Shown here in pieces: positions 16,937 through 25,810 of a stretch of 64,000 nucleotides of DNA. The stretch is taken from NCBI RefSeq assembly GCF_014202335.1, contig NZ_JACHGP010000007.1, forward strand, positions 124,001-188,000, given 5' to 3'. Both the position numbers and the translations under genes were made by a program. The DNA comes from Mycobacterium sp. AZCC_0083. Lineage in GTDB: Bacteria > Actinomycetota > Actinomycetes > Mycobacteriales > Mycobacteriaceae. Each line of letters starts with the position of its first letter. Positions within the stretch are counted from its first letter, which is position 1. Under the pieces are notes generated by a model that was given only the letters and a program-made list of their open reading frames with translations, was not told the origin of the DNA and made no database searches.

Positions 16937-18085
16937 TCACGGCAGAGCCTGCGGAGTCACCAGGAACTTCTCCCCCGTTGCCCGCTTGTTGTAGGCGTTG
17001 AACGCATCGGGCTGCAGCATGCCTGCGAGGGAAACCTCGCCGGTGTAGGTGCTCGCGAACGTCGTGGTCAGCTCTGCGGCCACCCGGTCTCGGAGCCGTC
17101 CAATGGTCTCGGCGCCGGCGTTCTGAAGGAAGGGCGTCAGCAGCCACCCGCCAAAGCCCCACGCCATGCCGATGCTCCCGGTGTCGAGTGTGGTCGGACT
17201 GGTGTCGAGGCGGCCGTAGAGATATACCTGCTTGTGCACGGTCGACCCATAGCGTGAGTACTCGGCTGCGGTCGCGTTGGCGGCTTGCTCCATCCCGCTG
17301 AGAATCTGACCCGCCAGCGGACCTCCACCCGTGGCGTCGAACGCCAGCGTCGCCGACGTCGCCTTCAGCGCCTCGAGAAGGTCGGCGGCGAACGACGGCG
17401 AGCCCGAATTGCAGACGTGGACTGCGCCCGTCGCCCTGAGCAGCTCCTCCTGCTCGGGCTTGCGGACGATGTTGACGAGCGGTATTCCGTCCGCGAGGCA
17501 CAGCTTGACGAGCATCTGGCCGAGATTGGACGCCGCGGCCGTGTGCACCAGAGCCGAATGCCCCTCTCGGCGCATCGTTTCGACCATTCCGAGGGCGGTC
17601 AAGGGGTTGACGAAGGACGACGCTCCGTCTCTGGCCGGCGTCCCGTCGGGCAAGACGAGACACGCGGCTGCATTCACCACGCGGAACTGCGAGTACATCG
17701 CGCCGCCGGCGACGCCCACCATCTTGCCGAGAAGTGCCTGCGCTGCCGGCGACGAGCCCGCGGCAACGACGGTACCCGCACCCTCGTTGCCCACTGGCAG
17801 CGATTGGTCGACGCGAGCCGAAAACGCGCCAAGGGAGCCATCTTTCAACGGTGCCGTGACCACGGGACGCTCCAGCGTGCCCGCCACCTTCGCAGTCGAC
17901 ATGTCAGCGGTGGCGAAGAGCAGCCCCAGGTCTGACGGGTTGATCGGCGAGGCCTCCACCCGTACCACCACGTCGTTGGCGCCGGGCTCCAGAACTGGGA
18001 CGTCGTGCAGCGAGAGCTCCAGCGTGCCCTGCGAGGTCACCAATGACCGCAGTTGCAACGCATTCTCGGGCAGATCGGCGGTCAT
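16937..18085 (-). CDS. MDR-superfamily (quinone reductase-like) oxidoreductase
   Basis: 382 residues, ATG at 18085 with TGAGGA upstream. The N-terminal GroES-like domain has VVVRVEASPINPSDLGLL and LPVGNEGAGTVVAAG; the cofactor domain has ALVHTAAASNLGQMLVKLCLADG, the NAD(P)-binding fold of zinc-free medium-chain reductases. No catalytic or structural zinc cysteine cluster is visible. The C-terminal half is longer than plain quinone reductases. It probably reduces a quinone or enone with NADPH in the cytoplasm. It is divergent from mmpS across a 196-base gap that contains a palindromic operator. Confidence 0.8.
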   Translation of the reverse strand: MTADLPENALQLRSLVTSQGTLELSLHDVPVLEPGANDVVVRVEASPINPSDLGLLFATADMSTAKVAGTLERPVVTAPLKDGSLGAFSARVDQSLPVGNEGAGTVVAAGSSPAAQALLGKMVGVAGGAMYSQFRVVNAAACLVLPDGTPARDGASSFVNPLTALGMVETMRREGHSALVHTAAASNLGQMLVKLCLADGIPLVNIVRKPEQEELLRATGAVHVCNSGSPSFAADLLEALKATSATLAFDATGGGPLAGQILSGMEQAANATAAEYSRYGSTVHKQVYLYGRLDTSPTTLDTGSIGMAWGFGGWLLTPFLQNAGAETIGRLRDRVAAELTTTFASTYTGEVSLAGMLQPDAFNAYNKRATGEKFLVTPQALP

Positions 18086-18231
18086 GGACGGTCCTCATTC
18101 CTGTCGCTATCTGTCAGCGACGGTACTCCCGCGCCACCGTTCGCTGACGCGCACACTGATCAGCACCGGAGGCTCGTCGACACCGTCCGTCTGGTGTTCT
18201 CGGGCCTAGGGCTGGTAGCGTTTTTAGGGCT

Positions 18232-18254
18232 CTATATCAACCTAGTTGATATAG
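18232..18254. promoter_or_regulatory. Perfect palindromic operator upstream of mmpS-mmpL
   Basis: CTATATCAAC (18232-18241) and GTTGATATAG (18245-18254) are perfect reverse complements around CTA. The site ends 27 bases before the mmpS ATG, so it should overlap the promoter or the transcription start. Length and symmetry fit a dimeric TetR- or MarR-type repressor. No regulator gene is adjacent. Confidence 0.7.
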
Positions 18255-18281
18255 GCGGGTGAGAATGCGAGAGGTGATCGA

Positions 18282-18725
18282 ATGAGCCAACGTTCAAGGG
18301 CCAGGACCGTCCTGGCCAGAGTCTGGCTACCGCTGGTCGCCGTCATTGCCATCGCCTTGGGCTCGCTGTGCATGTGGAAGGTGCATCAGGCGTCCGCCCC
18401 GGGGCCAGTCCTCGCAGTCAACGGCCCCCAGGCACCCGAGGAGTTCGTGCCGAAGCAGCTCACCTATGAGTTGGACGGCGACCTCGGCGACGGCGGGTTG
18501 CTCTCGTACATCGACATCGACGGCCATCCGCACACGGTCGACCTCTCGACGTTGCCCTGGTCGCACACCGAGACCACCACACTGACCGTCGTCTCCGGCA
18601 GCATCTCGGCGCAGGTCCATGGCGGCGAGGTGCACTGCCGAATGCTGGTGAATGGCGTTGTCCGCGATGACCAATCGGCCACACGTCGGAACGCTGACGT
18701 CACCTGCAGGGTGAAATCCGCGTGA
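18282..18725 (+). CDS. MmpS family membrane protein
   Basis: 147 residues, ATG at 18282 with GAGAGGTGAT upstream. A single N-terminal membrane helix (about 13-32, VWLPLVAVIAIALGSLCMW) is followed by a periplasmic domain with QLTYELDGDLGDGGLLSYIDIDG and paired cysteines in VHCRML and VTCRVKSA, the MmpS pattern. MmpS proteins work with a cognate MmpL in exporting lipids, siderophores or drugs across the mycobacterial envelope. It overlaps mmpL as GTGA and sits directly behind the 18232-18254 palindrome. The transported compound cannot be told from sequence. Confidence 0.9.
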   Translation: MSQRSRARTVLARVWLPLVAVIAIALGSLCMWKVHQASAPGPVLAVNGPQAPEEFVPKQLTYELDGDLGDGGLLSYIDIDGHPHTVDLSTLPWSHTETTTLTVVSGSISAQVHGGEVHCRMLVNGVVRDDQSATRRNADVTCRVKSA

Positions 18726-21556
18726 GCGCGCATCAGGCAGGCCGCCCGTTCTTCCCAAGAGCGGTCCGTGTCCTCGCCATTCCGATCATCATCTTCTGGG
18801 GTCTCGTCGCCGTCACGACAAACACCTTCATTCCGAAGGTAGAAGACGTCGCGGCAGAGCTCGCAGGCCCGATGATTCCGACGTACGCGCCGTCCCAGGT
18901 CGCGATGCTGCACATCGGCGAGAAGTTCCAAGAGTCCACGTCCACCAGCCTGACGATGGTCGTGCTGGAGGCCGACCATCCGTTGGACGACAAGGACCAC
19001 CAGTACTACGACGACCTGATGAAGCGGCTGAAGAACGACCCCCAGCACGTGCAATACGTGATGGATCTCTGGGGCAAGCCGATCACCGCGGCCGGGGCAC
19101 AGAGCGTCGACGGCAAGTCCACCTATGTGCTGTTGCGCCTCGCCGGTGACATCGGGCAGATCGAGGCCAACAAATCCGTCGATGCCGTCCGCGACATCAT
19201 CGCGAAGGACACTCCGCCAGCAGGACTCAAGGTTTACGTCAGTGGCGCGGCACCGCTGGCGTCGGACACGCTGACGATCGCGAACTCGAGCCTGAACAAC
19301 ATCACGATCGTGACGATCTTCCTGATCATCTTCATGCTGCTCCTGGTGTACCGCTCCCCGAGCACGGTGTTGATGCCGCTGGTCACCGTGCTGTTCGAGA
19401 TGCTGATCGCCAAGGGCGTCGTCTCCACCCTCGGGCACTTCGGGGTCATCCCGCTCTCGTCGTTCGCGGTGAACATCACCATCTCGCTGACCCTGGGGGC
19501 CGGTACCGACTACGGCATCTTCCTGATGGGCCGCTATCAGGAGGCCCGCCAACTCGGCGAGAGCCGAGAAGACGCGTACTACACCGCATACCGGAGTGTG
19601 TCGCCCATCATCATCGGCTCGGGATTGACCATCGCGGGCGCCGGTTTCTGTCTGAGTTTCGCGCGCCTGGACTACTTCCACACCATGGGACCGGCCGTCG
19701 CGATCGCCATGCTGTTCACGATCGCGGCGGCGCTCACGCTCGGGCCTGCCATCCTGACGGTGGGCAGCCTCTTCGGCCTCTTTGACCCGAAGCGATTGGT
19801 CAGGGGCCACCTCTATCGACGGATCGCCGCGAGCGTGGTGCGGTGGCCGGTGCCCATTCTCGCGGCCAGCTGCGCCGTCGTCATGGTTGGGGCGGTCTTC
19901 GTGCCCACCTATCGGGTGAGCTACGACGACCGCACGTACCAACCCACCGATGCTCCCGCCAACCAGGGCTTTGCGGCCTCGGATCGACACTTCCCGCCCA
20001 GCAAGCTGTTCAGCGAGATGCTCATGGTCGAGTCGGATCACGACATGCGGAACTCGGCGGACTTCATCTCGCTGGACCGTGTTGCGGGGGCTCTCATACG
20101 CGTTCCCGGAGTCGCCATGGTGCAGAGCATCACCAGACCCCTTGGCCGACCACTCGACCGCGCCACCATTCCCTACCTGTTCACCACGCAGGGCGGCGGC
20201 AGCGGTCAACAGCTGCCCTTCAACCAGTCGCAGAACAGCGATACCGACAAACAGGCCCAGATCCAGGCGGAAACCGTGGAGACGCTTGGCAAGACGATCG
20301 ACCTGACCCAAAAGTTGGCCGATGATCTGCACACCACGGTCCTCACCTTCGAGAACCTGCAGGCGGTCACCGACGAAGTCAACGACAACATATCGAATCT
20401 CGACGACTTCATGCGGCCCCTCAAGGCCTATTTCTACTGGGAGCCGCACTGTTTCGACATTCCCGTGTGCTACGCCTTCAAATCGCTGTTCGACGGGCTC
20501 GACGGCATCGACGCCCTCGACACGCAGATCCACAACGCCGTCGGTGATTTCCAGGCCATCGACGCGCTCATGCCCCAAATGGTTGCCCAGTTGAAGATCC
20601 AGAGGGACGAGACGGCCGCGTTGCAGGCGGTGATCGTCAACTCCTACGGCCCTGCGCATCTGCAGTCCACGCAGACCGACCAGACCTTCGACGACTTGAT
20701 CAACGTGGGCAACGACTTCGACAAGTCTCGCAGTGATTCCTACTTCTACATGCCACGAGAGGCCTTCGACAACGAGGATGTCAAAACCGGTATGACACTG
20801 ATGATGTCACCGGACGGCAAGGCAGCCCGCTTCATCGTCACCCACGAGGGGAACGCCATGGGCCCCGAAGGGGTTGAACACGTCGAGAAATTTCCCGAAG
20901 CCATCCAGATTGCGCTGAAGGAAACCTCGTTGGCGGGCGCCAAGATCTACATCGGCGGCGCGGGCTCGAACAACCTGGACATCAAGACCTACGCCGCGTC
21001 CGATCTGCTCATCGTGGCGATCGCCGCCTTCATCCTGATCTTCCTGATCATGTTGTTCATCACGCGAAGTCTGATGGCCGCCTTGGTGATTCCCGGCACG
21101 GTGGCCTTCTCGTTCGCCGGCGCGTTCGGTCTCTCGGTCCTCGTCTGGCAGCACCTGATCGGCCTGCACCTGCACTGGCTGGTGTTACCGCTCACGTTCA
21201 TCATCCTGGTGGCGGTCGGTTCGGACTACAACCTCCTGCTGATCTCCCGCGTCAAGGAAGAGCTGGGAGCCGGGATACACACCGGCCTCATCCGCGCGCT
21301 GGGAAGCACTGGCGGCGTGGTGACGTCCGCGGGTCTGGTGTTCGCCTTCACCATGCTGGCGATGCTCACCAGCGATCTGCGGACCATCGGTCAGGTGGGG
21401 TCGACGGTGTGCATGGGCCTGCTGCTCGACACGCTGATCGTGCGTACCTTCATCGTGCCGTGTCTCCTGAGGATTCTCGGGCCATGGTTCTGGTGGCCGA
21501 CGCTGGTGCGTACCCGCCCACTGCGGCAGGTGTCAGACTTTGGAGTGAAGCAATGA
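18722..21556 (+). CDS. MmpL family RND transporter
   Basis: 944 residues from a GTG overlapping the mmpS stop. Two RND halves: TM1 near 15-35, a first periplasmic domain, then TM2-6 with GAGTDYGIFLMGRYQEAR near 258-275 (the proton-relay Asp-Tyr pair), a large second periplasmic domain with coiled-coil-prone text around 500-560 and paired cysteines in WEPHCFDIPVCYAF, then TM8-12 with VGSDYNLLLISRVKEE near 830. No long cytoplasmic C-terminal tail is present, unlike MmpL3. It is a proton-driven exporter paired with MmpS. It overlaps the next gene as ATGA. Confidence 0.93.
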   Translation: MSAHQAGRPFFPRAVRVLAIPIIIFWGLVAVTTNTFIPKVEDVAAELAGPMIPTYAPSQVAMLHIGEKFQESTSTSLTMVVLEADHPLDDKDHQYYDDLMKRLKNDPQHVQYVMDLWGKPITAAGAQSVDGKSTYVLLRLAGDIGQIEANKSVDAVRDIIAKDTPPAGLKVYVSGAAPLASDTLTIANSSLNNITIVTIFLIIFMLLLVYRSPSTVLMPLVTVLFEMLIAKGVVSTLGHFGVIPLSSFAVNITISLTLGAGTDYGIFLMGRYQEARQLGESREDAYYTAYRSVSPIIIGSGLTIAGAGFCLSFARLDYFHTMGPAVAIAMLFTIAAALTLGPAILTVGSLFGLFDPKRLVRGHLYRRIAASVVRWPVPILAASCAVVMVGAVFVPTYRVSYDDRTYQPTDAPANQGFAASDRHFPPSKLFSEMLMVESDHDMRNSADFISLDRVAGALIRVPGVAMVQSITRPLGRPLDRATIPYLFTTQGGGSGQQLPFNQSQNSDTDKQAQIQAETVETLGKTIDLTQKLADDLHTTVLTFENLQAVTDEVNDNISNLDDFMRPLKAYFYWEPHCFDIPVCYAFKSLFDGLDGIDALDTQIHNAVGDFQAIDALMPQMVAQLKIQRDETAALQAVIVNSYGPAHLQSTQTDQTFDDLINVGNDFDKSRSDSYFYMPREAFDNEDVKTGMTLMMSPDGKAARFIVTHEGNAMGPEGVEHVEKFPEAIQIALKETSLAGAKIYIGGAGSNNLDIKTYAASDLLIVAIAAFILIFLIMLFITRSLMAALVIPGTVAFSFAGAFGLSVLVWQHLIGLHLHWLVLPLTFIILVAVGSDYNLLLISRVKEELGAGIHTGLIRALGSTGGVVTSAGLVFAFTMLAMLTSDLRTIGQVGSTVCMGLLLDTLIVRTFIVPCLLRILGPWFWWPTLVRTRPLRQVSDFGVKQ

Positions 21557-22002
21557 TGCACAGCGTGTGGACACTGCCGACGGTCATCTCCTTCGTGTTC
21601 CTCGTGATCTTCGCCGGGATTGCCGCCGTCAACGTGGCGCGGCTAGGGCGCCGGCCGACACTGCCGCTGAGCGACGAAATCGGCGGCATCCCAAGGGTTC
21701 TGCGCAAGCTGCAGAAACGTGAACCGATGTCTGATGAAGAGCTGGCCGTAGCGAGGCAGGCCGTTTCCGATCGAGGGTCCTTCATGGCCCTCTGCATCCC
21801 CTTGGCGATCTTCAGCATCGGATGCTTCTACGTCTTCGGCAGCCTCGACTACGCGCACTTGCACGGGTTGACGCCCTCCGAGCGCACGTTCCTTGGGGTA
21901 ATCCCGATGTTCACGTCCACGAACCTGGCCATTCGGATGATCATGAGCGCAAGCCTGAGACGGCGTTTGCCGAAGAAGGTTGTGGCACAGCCGAAGGCGT
22001 GA
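21553..22002 (+). CDS. Small membrane protein of the mmpS-mmpL operon
   Basis: 149 residues from the ATG at 21553, which overlaps the mmpL stop (ATGATG); the longer open frame upstream is inside mmpL. Predicted membrane segments: about 7-27 (VISFVFLVIFAGIAAVNVA), about 78-97 (MALCIPLAIFSIGCFYVFGS) and a weaker one near 115-132. Between the first two is a charged cytoplasmic-looking loop, RKLQKREPMSDEELAVARQ. The end is basic (RRRLPKKVVAQPKA). I do not recognise a family. Tight overlap suggests it is an accessory subunit of this transporter. Confidence 0.8.
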   Translation: MMHSVWTLPTVISFVFLVIFAGIAAVNVARLGRRPTLPLSDEIGGIPRVLRKLQKREPMSDEELAVARQAVSDRGSFMALCIPLAIFSIGCFYVFGSLDYAHLHGLTPSERTFLGVIPMFTSTNLAIRMIMSASLRRRLPKKVVAQPKA

Positions 22003-22018
22003 CCGTCACCTCAGGCCC

Positions 22019-23236
22019 TCATGCGACGCGGACGACGTGTGCCGCGGAGTCGCCGATGGCGGCCTCGCTGTCACCGATCATGGTGTGCAGCAAGTCTTCC
22101 TGCTCGCGCTGGCCGCGGGTAGCCGCGCGCTCCATCCCACCGGGAATGGTCAGGGCGGCGACGCTGCGGGTCACGTTCAGCGGAATCCGCAGGATTGGAT
22201 ACCACGGCGGCACGTAGGCCAGTCCCAGGGCGCGCATTGCGCGCGGTCCCAGGAACCCGCTGGTCACCGACAGGTGCTGGGCCCGTGCGACGCGACGGCG
22301 CAGGCCCGGCAAGTTGCGGTAGTTCCAGGCCATCGGGTCGTCGGCCATCGGAACGGCCAGCTGTTTCGTGGACTCGTCGGGTGCCGCGAGCGCAGTGAGC
22401 GTGTGGTACAGGACCCGCACACCGTCACGGAAGTCGTGGGGCAGCCACTCGTCCTGCACGCCGATCAGCCAGCCGACGTACCGGGTCAGGTGCGCGATGC
22501 CGTCGAGATCCGCAGGGGCGGGCAGGATTCCCATCCCGATCCCGCCCGCGGACGGGGCGATGAGCGCGCCGACCAACGTCGCGGCCATATCCGTCTGGTT
22601 CACCGGCATGCCCCATTCATCGCCGCGCCAATCCGGCATCGTCGCCACGTGGCGACGCACGAACGCGTGGATCAGCCGCACGCGGATCGTGGATCGGTAG
22701 CCCACCCCCAGCGGATCGAGGCCACCTTTCGAGATCACGTCCATGGCCCACTGCATCGTCTCGGCGAAACGCTTGTTCGAGCCCTTCTCCAGCGCACCAG
22801 TCCGCAGCAGAGTCTTGTTGAAACCGGAGAATTGGTACCCGCCAAGCAGTGCCACGTCACGCGCGACGTACATCCCGTCGGCGCCACCCCTGCGCAGCGC
22901 CCGCGCTCCACGGCGCAGCCTGTCCCGATCGACCCAGTCCGGAATCGTCTCGATCCGGACGAAGAACTCACGCAACGGTTCCGGTGCCTCGGGCACGTTC
23001 TCGATGCCCTCCGCGAGCGCCCGATCGAACAAGGGCCGCGTCTGCTCCATGCCTGCGGAAATCATCCACTCCACCAGGCGGTCCATCGGCTCGTCGCCGA
23101 CCGTCAGCCGCTCGCCAAGGCTCCGCCATTGCTCTGGCGTGGGCTTTTGAATACCCAACAGCAGCGCGAACGACCGTACGAGCGCCGGAACGTCGCGGGG
23201 GCTCTCGGGATGCCGCGCCGGGATCGGCTGGTTCAT
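22019..23236 (-). CDS. Oxygenase MpaB family / DUF2236 protein
   Basis: 405 residues, ATG at 23236 behind AAAGGAG. The fold is that of the ER-bound oxygenase mpaB and rubber-oxygenase (Lcp) catalytic domain: DGMYVARDVALLGGYQFSGFNKTLLRTGAL, RSTIRVRLIHAFVRRHV with the heme-region His, then MPVNQTDMAATLVGA and HLTRYVGWLIGVQDEWLP. Members bind heme and oxidise hydrophobic substrates, though most mycobacterial copies are uncharacterised. No signal peptide is seen. It is divergent from a TetR gene across a 66-base gap with an imperfect dyad, so it is probably that repressor's target. Confidence 0.82.
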   Translation of the reverse strand: MNQPIPARHPESPRDVPALVRSFALLLGIQKPTPEQWRSLGERLTVGDEPMDRLVEWMISAGMEQTRPLFDRALAEGIENVPEAPEPLREFFVRIETIPDWVDRDRLRRGARALRRGGADGMYVARDVALLGGYQFSGFNKTLLRTGALEKGSNKRFAETMQWAMDVISKGGLDPLGVGYRSTIRVRLIHAFVRRHVATMPDWRGDEWGMPVNQTDMAATLVGALIAPSAGGIGMGILPAPADLDGIAHLTRYVGWLIGVQDEWLPHDFRDGVRVLYHTLTALAAPDESTKQLAVPMADDPMAWNYRNLPGLRRRVARAQHLSVTSGFLGPRAMRALGLAYVPPWYPILRIPLNVTRSVAALTIPGGMERAATRGQREQEDLLHTMIGDSEAAIGDSAAHVVRVA

Positions 23237-23260
23237 CGGTGCTCTCCTTTGAGCCGTTAA

Positions 23261-23286
23261 TTTTGGATAACGTCCGTGTTCCGAAT
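23261..23286. promoter_or_regulatory. Imperfect dyad between the MpaB-type gene and tetR
   Basis: The segment reads TTTTGGATAAC then GTCC then GTGTTCCGAAT; the outer arms pair at most positions (TT-x-GGA-x-x-AC against GT-x-x-TCC-x-AA). It is centred in the 66-base divergent gap, so one bound repressor could cover both promoters. Symmetry is partial. Confidence 0.45.
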
Positions 23287-23302
23287 GTAGGCTGCGGGTA
23301 TC

Positions 23303-23953
23303 GTGCTGTCAATGAGACGCGCGGAGGTGGTGCGCGATTACGGCGGAGTCAGTGCCGCAGATCGCCGCGCCGAACGGCGTCGCAAGCTGCTGACCGCCGC
23401 ACGGCAGATCTGGGGCGAATCGGGCATCACGGACGTGACCGTCCGGGGTGTGTGCAGCGCAGCAGGATTGACGCCGCGCTACTTCTACGAACAGTTCCCT
23501 ACTCGGGACGCGCTGCTCTTCGCCGTCTCCGACGACGTACGTGACGAGACGCTTCAGGCCTTCGTCGCTGCCGGCATTGGGGAACCCGGCAGCCTCAGGA
23601 ACAAGGTGCGCTCGGCGGTGAAGACCTTCCTCGACATCATCGCGGCCGACCCCCACATCCACCGCATCGCCACCAGCGACCTGACGAGCGTTCCGGGCCT
23701 GACCGAACACCGCGTGCACGTTCTCGACATCATCACCGAACTAGTCATCCAGCACGCCCCGGACATCCTCGGCACCGACACACCGGATCCCACCGAGCTG
23801 CGCCGCACCGCACTGTTCATGGTCGGCGGCGCCAACCAGATCATCGAAAGCTGGCTTGCGAATCCGAAGGAAGACACAGCCGAGCTCGCGGGCGTGTGCG
23901 CCGACCTCTGCGTAGCCGTGGTGCGTGGCGTGACCCGGTCGGCCGAGTTGTAG
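23303..23953 (+). CDS. TetR family transcriptional regulator
   Basis: 216 residues from a GTG at 23303 (ATG at 23312 is the alternative). The helix-turn-helix is clear: RRKLLTAARQIWGESGITDVTVRGVCSAAGLTPRYFYEQFPTRDALLFAV, about residues 26-75. The ligand-binding C-terminal half is typical in size but has no diagnostic motif. It is divergent from the MpaB-type oxygenase gene and most likely represses it and itself. It converges with the acyl-CoA dehydrogenase gene six bases downstream. Confidence 0.9.
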   Translation: MLSMRRAEVVRDYGGVSAADRRAERRRKLLTAARQIWGESGITDVTVRGVCSAAGLTPRYFYEQFPTRDALLFAVSDDVRDETLQAFVAAGIGEPGSLRNKVRSAVKTFLDIIAADPHIHRIATSDLTSVPGLTEHRVHVLDIITELVIQHAPDILGTDTPDPTELRRTALFMVGGANQIIESWLANPKEDTAELAGVCADLCVAVVRGVTRSAEL

Positions 23954-23959
23954 GGCGTC

Positions 23960-25099
23960 TTAAAGCCCGTACGTCTTGGCGATGATGTCGCGCTGGATTT
24001 CACTGGTACCGCCGACGATGGTGCCGACGACTGTGTGGCGCAGCATCTCCTCCATACCGGCTTCCTTGGTGTAACCCATTCCACCCATCATCTGAATGCC
24101 CTCCAGCGCAGCATGTTTGGCAAGTTCGGTGGCCTTGAGCTTGACCATCGATGCTTCGCGAGGGAGCAGCGTTTCGGGGTTCTCGTCAACCCGCTGGGCG
24201 ACGTCGTGCACGAGCAACCGGGTGACCTCGATCTCGGTGGCCAGATCGGCGATCCGTTGCGACAGCGCCTGGAACGACCCGATCGGCTTGCCGAACTGCT
24301 TCCGGTCCTTGACGTAGGCGAGGGTGTCGTCGAACGCCCGGCGGGCCTGCCCAAGCGCGCCGGCGCCGATGATGACCCGCTCGATGTTCAGCCCCGCGAT
24401 CAGCTGCGACCACCCCTGGCCCTCCACGCCGACGAGTCGCTCCTCGGGCACGAACGCGTCGGTGAAGAACACGTCGTTGACTTCGGCGCCGAGCGTCGCG
24501 ATCGGGTGGATCTCGACGCCGGGAGTCGAAGTGGGTACCGAAATCATCGTGATGCCTTGATGTTTGGCGCCACTGTCGGACGTGCGGGCGACCAGCAGAA
24601 TGTGATCAGCGGTGTGCCCGTTGGAGATCCAGGTCTTTTGGCCGTTGATGCGGAAGCCGCCGTCGACCTTCTCGGCCTTGCAGGTGAGCGATGCCACGTC
24701 CGAACCCGACCCCGGCTCGGACATGGCGACGGCCGTCGTCCCGCCCCCGACGACCCTGCCGAGCACCTCGTGCTTGATGTCCTCGGTGGCGAACTTCAGG
24801 TAGCTATGCGCCACGATGAGCGACACCAGGTAGCTGGCGAAGGGGATCCGGTTGTAGGCGAGTTCCTCGACGAACAGGCAGACGTCGAACAGACCGCCAC
24901 CGGAGCCGCCGTACTCCTCCGGGATCGACAGCCCCAGAAACCCCAGGTCGGCCAGCTTGGCCCCGATCTCCGGGCTGCTGGTCTTCGTACCCTGATCGGT
25001 CAGCGCCAGGCGCTGTTCGCGGGTGCCGCACTCCCGCGCCGCGAAGTCGCGCACGGTCTGCACCAGGGCTTGTTGTTCGTCGGTGAGTTGCAGGCTCAT
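23960..25099 (-). CDS. Acyl-CoA dehydrogenase (isovaleryl/long-chain type active site)
   Basis: 379 residues from the ATG at 25099 (GGAAGG upstream). N-terminal helical domain, then AVAMSEPGSGSDVASLTCKAE and the FAD-contacting TWISNGHTADH, and a C-terminal helical domain with RKQFGKPIGSFQALSQRIADLA. At the MCAD catalytic position the motif reads VGGTSEIQR, with Gly where Glu is expected; instead E240 in LNIERVIIGAGALG matches the alternative base of isovaleryl- and long-chain enzymes. It should desaturate an acyl-CoA and pass electrons to ETF. It is divergent from a TetR gene. Confidence 0.88.
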   Translation of the reverse strand: MSLQLTDEQQALVQTVRDFAARECGTREQRLALTDQGTKTSSPEIGAKLADLGFLGLSIPEEYGGSGGGLFDVCLFVEELAYNRIPFASYLVSLIVAHSYLKFATEDIKHEVLGRVVGGGTTAVAMSEPGSGSDVASLTCKAEKVDGGFRINGQKTWISNGHTADHILLVARTSDSGAKHQGITMISVPTSTPGVEIHPIATLGAEVNDVFFTDAFVPEERLVGVEGQGWSQLIAGLNIERVIIGAGALGQARRAFDDTLAYVKDRKQFGKPIGSFQALSQRIADLATEIEVTRLLVHDVAQRVDENPETLLPREASMVKLKATELAKHAALEGIQMMGGMGYTKEAGMEEMLRHTVVGTIVGGTSEIQRDIIAKTYGL

Positions 25100-25139
25100 C
25101 GGCTGCCTTCCTTCGTCGGATCCATCGCATTCACTGGTG

Positions 25140-25194
25140 AACGTAATTTCCAATCAACGTAGCATGCATTTACGATCTGTCTAGAATGTAATTT
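25140..25194. promoter_or_regulatory. Direct repeats in the acyl-CoA dehydrogenase/tetR divergent region
   Basis: AACGTAATTT (25140-25149) and AATGTAATTT (25185-25194) flank a more AT-rich segment that also holds GCATGCAT. The second copy abuts the tetR GTG. They may be half-sites of TetR operators; no clean long palindrome is visible. Confidence 0.35.
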
Positions 25195-25806
25195 GTGACC
25201 GCACCCGAGTTGCCGCCGAACAAGCATCAGGAGCGCAGCATGCGCACCCGCGCTCTGCTGCTGGACGCTGCCATCGAGAGCCTGTCCGAGGTCGGCTACG
25301 CGCACGCGTCCACCGCCGACATCTCCGAACGCGCGGGAGTGACGCGTGGCGCGTTCCTGCATCACTTCCACACCCGGACCGAGCTCTTCTCGCAGGCCAT
25401 CGACCATCTGACGGCGGAACAGCGGGACGCGGTGCAACGCTGCGCCGACATGGTGTCGGCGACCACCCCGCCAGCGGATGCACTGGTGGTTCTGGTCTCG
25501 TCGATGACCGCAGGCGAGCTCGGCAGGGCGTCGGTCGAGCTGTACGTGGCGATCCGCCACGAAGACGACCTCCGCGAGCACATGCTGCGCGTCCAACACG
25601 ACCTGACCCACGATGTCCTGGCGATCGCCGAGAAGCTGATCGGGGCGCGCACGTCACCCGACCGCCTGCAGGACGCATTCTGGATGACCATCAACCTGGT
25701 CCGCGGCACCATCGTCGACGACATGCTCGGTCGAAACCCCGCGCACCGCAAGGAGATGCTCGCTCGCTGGACGGACCTCGCCGCGGTAGCGCTGGCGCAG
25801 CCGTGA
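25195..25806 (+). CDS. TetR family transcriptional regulator
   Basis: 203 residues from a GTG at 25195. The DNA-binding domain RTRALLLDAAIESLSEVGYAHASTADISERAGVTRGAFLHHFHTRTELF covers about 17-65. The C-terminal half has no diagnostic motif beyond TetR-like helices. It lies between two acyl-CoA dehydrogenase genes: divergent from the first and convergent (four-base gap) with the second. It probably controls at least the divergent one in response to an acyl-CoA. No ribosome-binding site is obvious, which would fit a leaderless transcript. Confidence 0.9.
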   Translation: MTAPELPPNKHQERSMRTRALLLDAAIESLSEVGYAHASTADISERAGVTRGAFLHHFHTRTELFSQAIDHLTAEQRDAVQRCADMVSATTPPADALVVLVSSMTAGELGRASVELYVAIRHEDDLREHMLRVQHDLTHDVLAIAEKLIGARTSPDRLQDAFWMTINLVRGTIVDDMLGRNPAHRKEMLARWTDLAAVALAQP

Positions 25807-25810
25807 TCGC

